A DNA stretch of 6,281 bases. It comes from Syntrophomonadaceae bacterium (GTDB lineage: Bacteria; Bacillota_D; Dethiobacteria; DTU022; UBA8154). The stretch lies in the NCBI GenBank assembly GCA_007120815.1, contig SKMY01000180.1, forward strand, positions 1 to 6,281, in the 5' to 3' direction. The notes under the pieces were generated by a model that saw nothing but the letters and a program-made list of their open reading frames with translations, had not been told where the DNA came from and ran no database searches. Made by a program: the position numbers and the translations under genes. Of this stretch, positions 5,976-6,281 are shown piece by piece. Positions within the stretch are counted from its first letter, which is position 1, and every line of letters begins with the position of its first letter.

Positions 5976-6003
5976 ATCATACCTTATTGAATGATTGTTG
6001 CAA
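5976..6003 (-). promoter_or_regulatory. transposase promoter just inside the right IS end
   Basis: On the minus strand TTGCAA (5998-6003), 16 bp and TATGAT (5976-5981) form a plausible sigma-A promoter starting transcription near 5969. This leaves a leader of about 28 nt containing GAGGTG before the GTG start. The -10 box overlaps the upstream in-frame ATG, arguing against that ATG as the start codon. Confidence 0.5.
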
Positions 6004-6006
6004 AGT

Positions 6007-6032
6007 TATTCTGAGCAAACTTGATAGTCAGT
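6007..6032 (-). repeat. right terminal inverted repeat of IS1595-type element
   Basis: This is the reverse-complement partner of 4290-4315 (23 of 26), ending ATAGTCAGT at the outer edge. It lies 65 bp upstream of the transposase start, the usual position for the promoter-side end. Confidence 0.8.
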
Positions 6033-6040
6033 TTTTAAAA
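6033..6040 (+). repeat. right target-site duplication (TTTTAAAA)
   Basis: Exact copy of 4282-4289 directly outside the right terminal repeat. Removing the element and one copy restores a 95-bp spacer between the first permease stop and the second permease start. Confidence 0.75.
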
Positions 6041-6085
6041 AAGACATAGGTTAACATTTCGTGGGGTTCACAAAGGAGAGCGGTT

Positions 6086-6145
6086 ATGTCTAATTTAAAA
6101 AATCTGTATTTAAAAGAATTGAACTACTCCCACTTAACCTCTTAG
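6086..6145 (+). pseudogene. 5' fragment of a second ABC-2 permease gene
   Basis: An excellent ribosome binding site AAAGGAGAG (6072-6080) is followed 5 nt later by ATG. The first 12 codons read MSNLKNLYLKEL, matching the first permease's MNNLRKMYLTEL at 7 of 12 positions with further conservative changes. After that the frame enters unrelated IS200/IS605-type sequence and stops at TAG (6143-6145) after 19 residues. The true gene fragment probably ends near 6118-6124. It is interpreted as the second membrane subunit of the YtrA-type exporter, cut off by the second mobile element; the remainder may lie beyond the right edge. The fragment is short, so the assignment relies on its position and the matching N-terminus. 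Confidence 0.6.
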
Positions 6146-6281
6146 AGGTTTGAAGAGGGAGATTCCGGCTATCTAACCAGAACCAAGCATCCCGTCAACA
6201 AGGGCTTGTAGGCAAATATGGTAACGTAAACACGCTACGCAGAAAAGGGTATTAAGTATTCTCCCTCTCCTGTTAGCTCTA
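6122..6281 (-). mobile_element. right end of an IS200/IS605 (TnpB-type) element, partial
   Basis: Read on the minus strand, the sequence carries the phrases AATCTCCCTCTTCAAACCTC and GTGGGAGTAGTTCA, which I recognise as the right end of clostridial IS200/IS605-group elements. It folds as an outer stem CTCCC (6127-6131) with GGGAG (6157-6161) around an inner hairpin AACCTC-TTA-GAGGTT (6136-6150). The element would continue beyond the right edge with a tnpB gene read toward this end; any TnpB C-terminus inside the window is too short to identify. The exact junction with the permease fragment is uncertain by a few bases because the flank and the end share TTGAA-like bases. Confidence 0.65.
6124..6281 (-). 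ncRNA. putative omega-RNA (TnpB guide RNA) scaffold region
   Basis: In IS200/IS605 elements the transcript of the tnpB 3' region and right end forms the omega-RNA that guides the TnpB nuclease, with the guide taken from the flanking DNA. Here the structured right end (6127-6161) and the preceding roughly 120 nt fit that position and orientation. Its guide would be read from the minus strand of the broken second permease gene (below 6122). The call rests on recognition of the end sequence; the 5' limit of the RNA cannot be seen. Confidence 0.4.

Larger units (their letters stand above)
4290..6032 (-). mobile_element. IS1595-family insertion sequence with a passenger gene
   Basis: The element is 1743 bp, defined by 26-bp terminal inverted repeats matching at 23 positions and by an 8-bp target duplication. 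It encodes an IS1595-type transposase in its right half (5036-5941). The left 746 bp hold a lipoprotein gene on the same strand, with its own terminator. Single-gene members of the family are usually close to 1 kb, so the extra length is accounted for by the passenger. Intact ends, an intact transposase frame and an exact duplication suggest recent insertion. It sits between two permease genes of the YtrA-type operon. Confidence 0.8.

Overview
The window looks like a piece of chromosome from a low-to-moderate-GC anaerobic Firmicute (Clostridia, perhaps Peptococcaceae-like). This is inferred from strong purine-rich ribosome binding sites, TTG and GTG starts, a YtrA/YhcF-type GntR regulator with its ABC exporter operon, a B. 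subtilis-type guanine deaminase, and a mix of RAYT, IS1595 and IS200/IS605 elements. No taxonomic marker is present, so this is only an impression.

Left part (1-1900): two divergently transcribed metabolic genes. On the minus strand is a zinc-dependent L-threonine 3-dehydrogenase (tdh). On the plus strand is a guanine deaminase (guaD) with a TTG start, preceded by an extended -10 promoter and a leader of about 140 nt that can fold. The 371-bp gap between them holds the two leaders.

Middle (1900-2335): a decayed RAYT (Y1 transposase) relic bracketed by 29-bp imperfect inverted repeats. The left repeat begins exactly where a gene with a good ribosome binding site would have started, suggesting that the element cut off a gene downstream of guaD.

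2353-4240: a YtrA-type operon. A sigma-A promoter is overlapped by a perfect 15-bp inverted-repeat operator, followed by the GntR repressor, an ABC ATPase and an ABC-2 permease, all translationally overlapped or coupled.

Right part (4282-6281): the operon's continuation is broken by two mobile elements. The first, at 4290-6032, is an IS1595-family element with 26-bp terminal inverted repeats (23/26) and a perfect 8-bp target duplication (TTTTAAAA). Besides its transposase it carries a lipoprotein gene as an apparent passenger. Joining the flanks across the element puts a second permease start (6086) 95 bp after the first permease. That second gene is recognisable for only about 12 codons before it runs into the right end (putative omega-RNA region) of an IS200/IS605 TnpB-type element on the minus strand, which leaves the window. 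The ancestral layout was probably gntR - ATPase - permease 1 - permease 2, now reduced to one permease unless the rest of the second gene lies beyond the second insertion.
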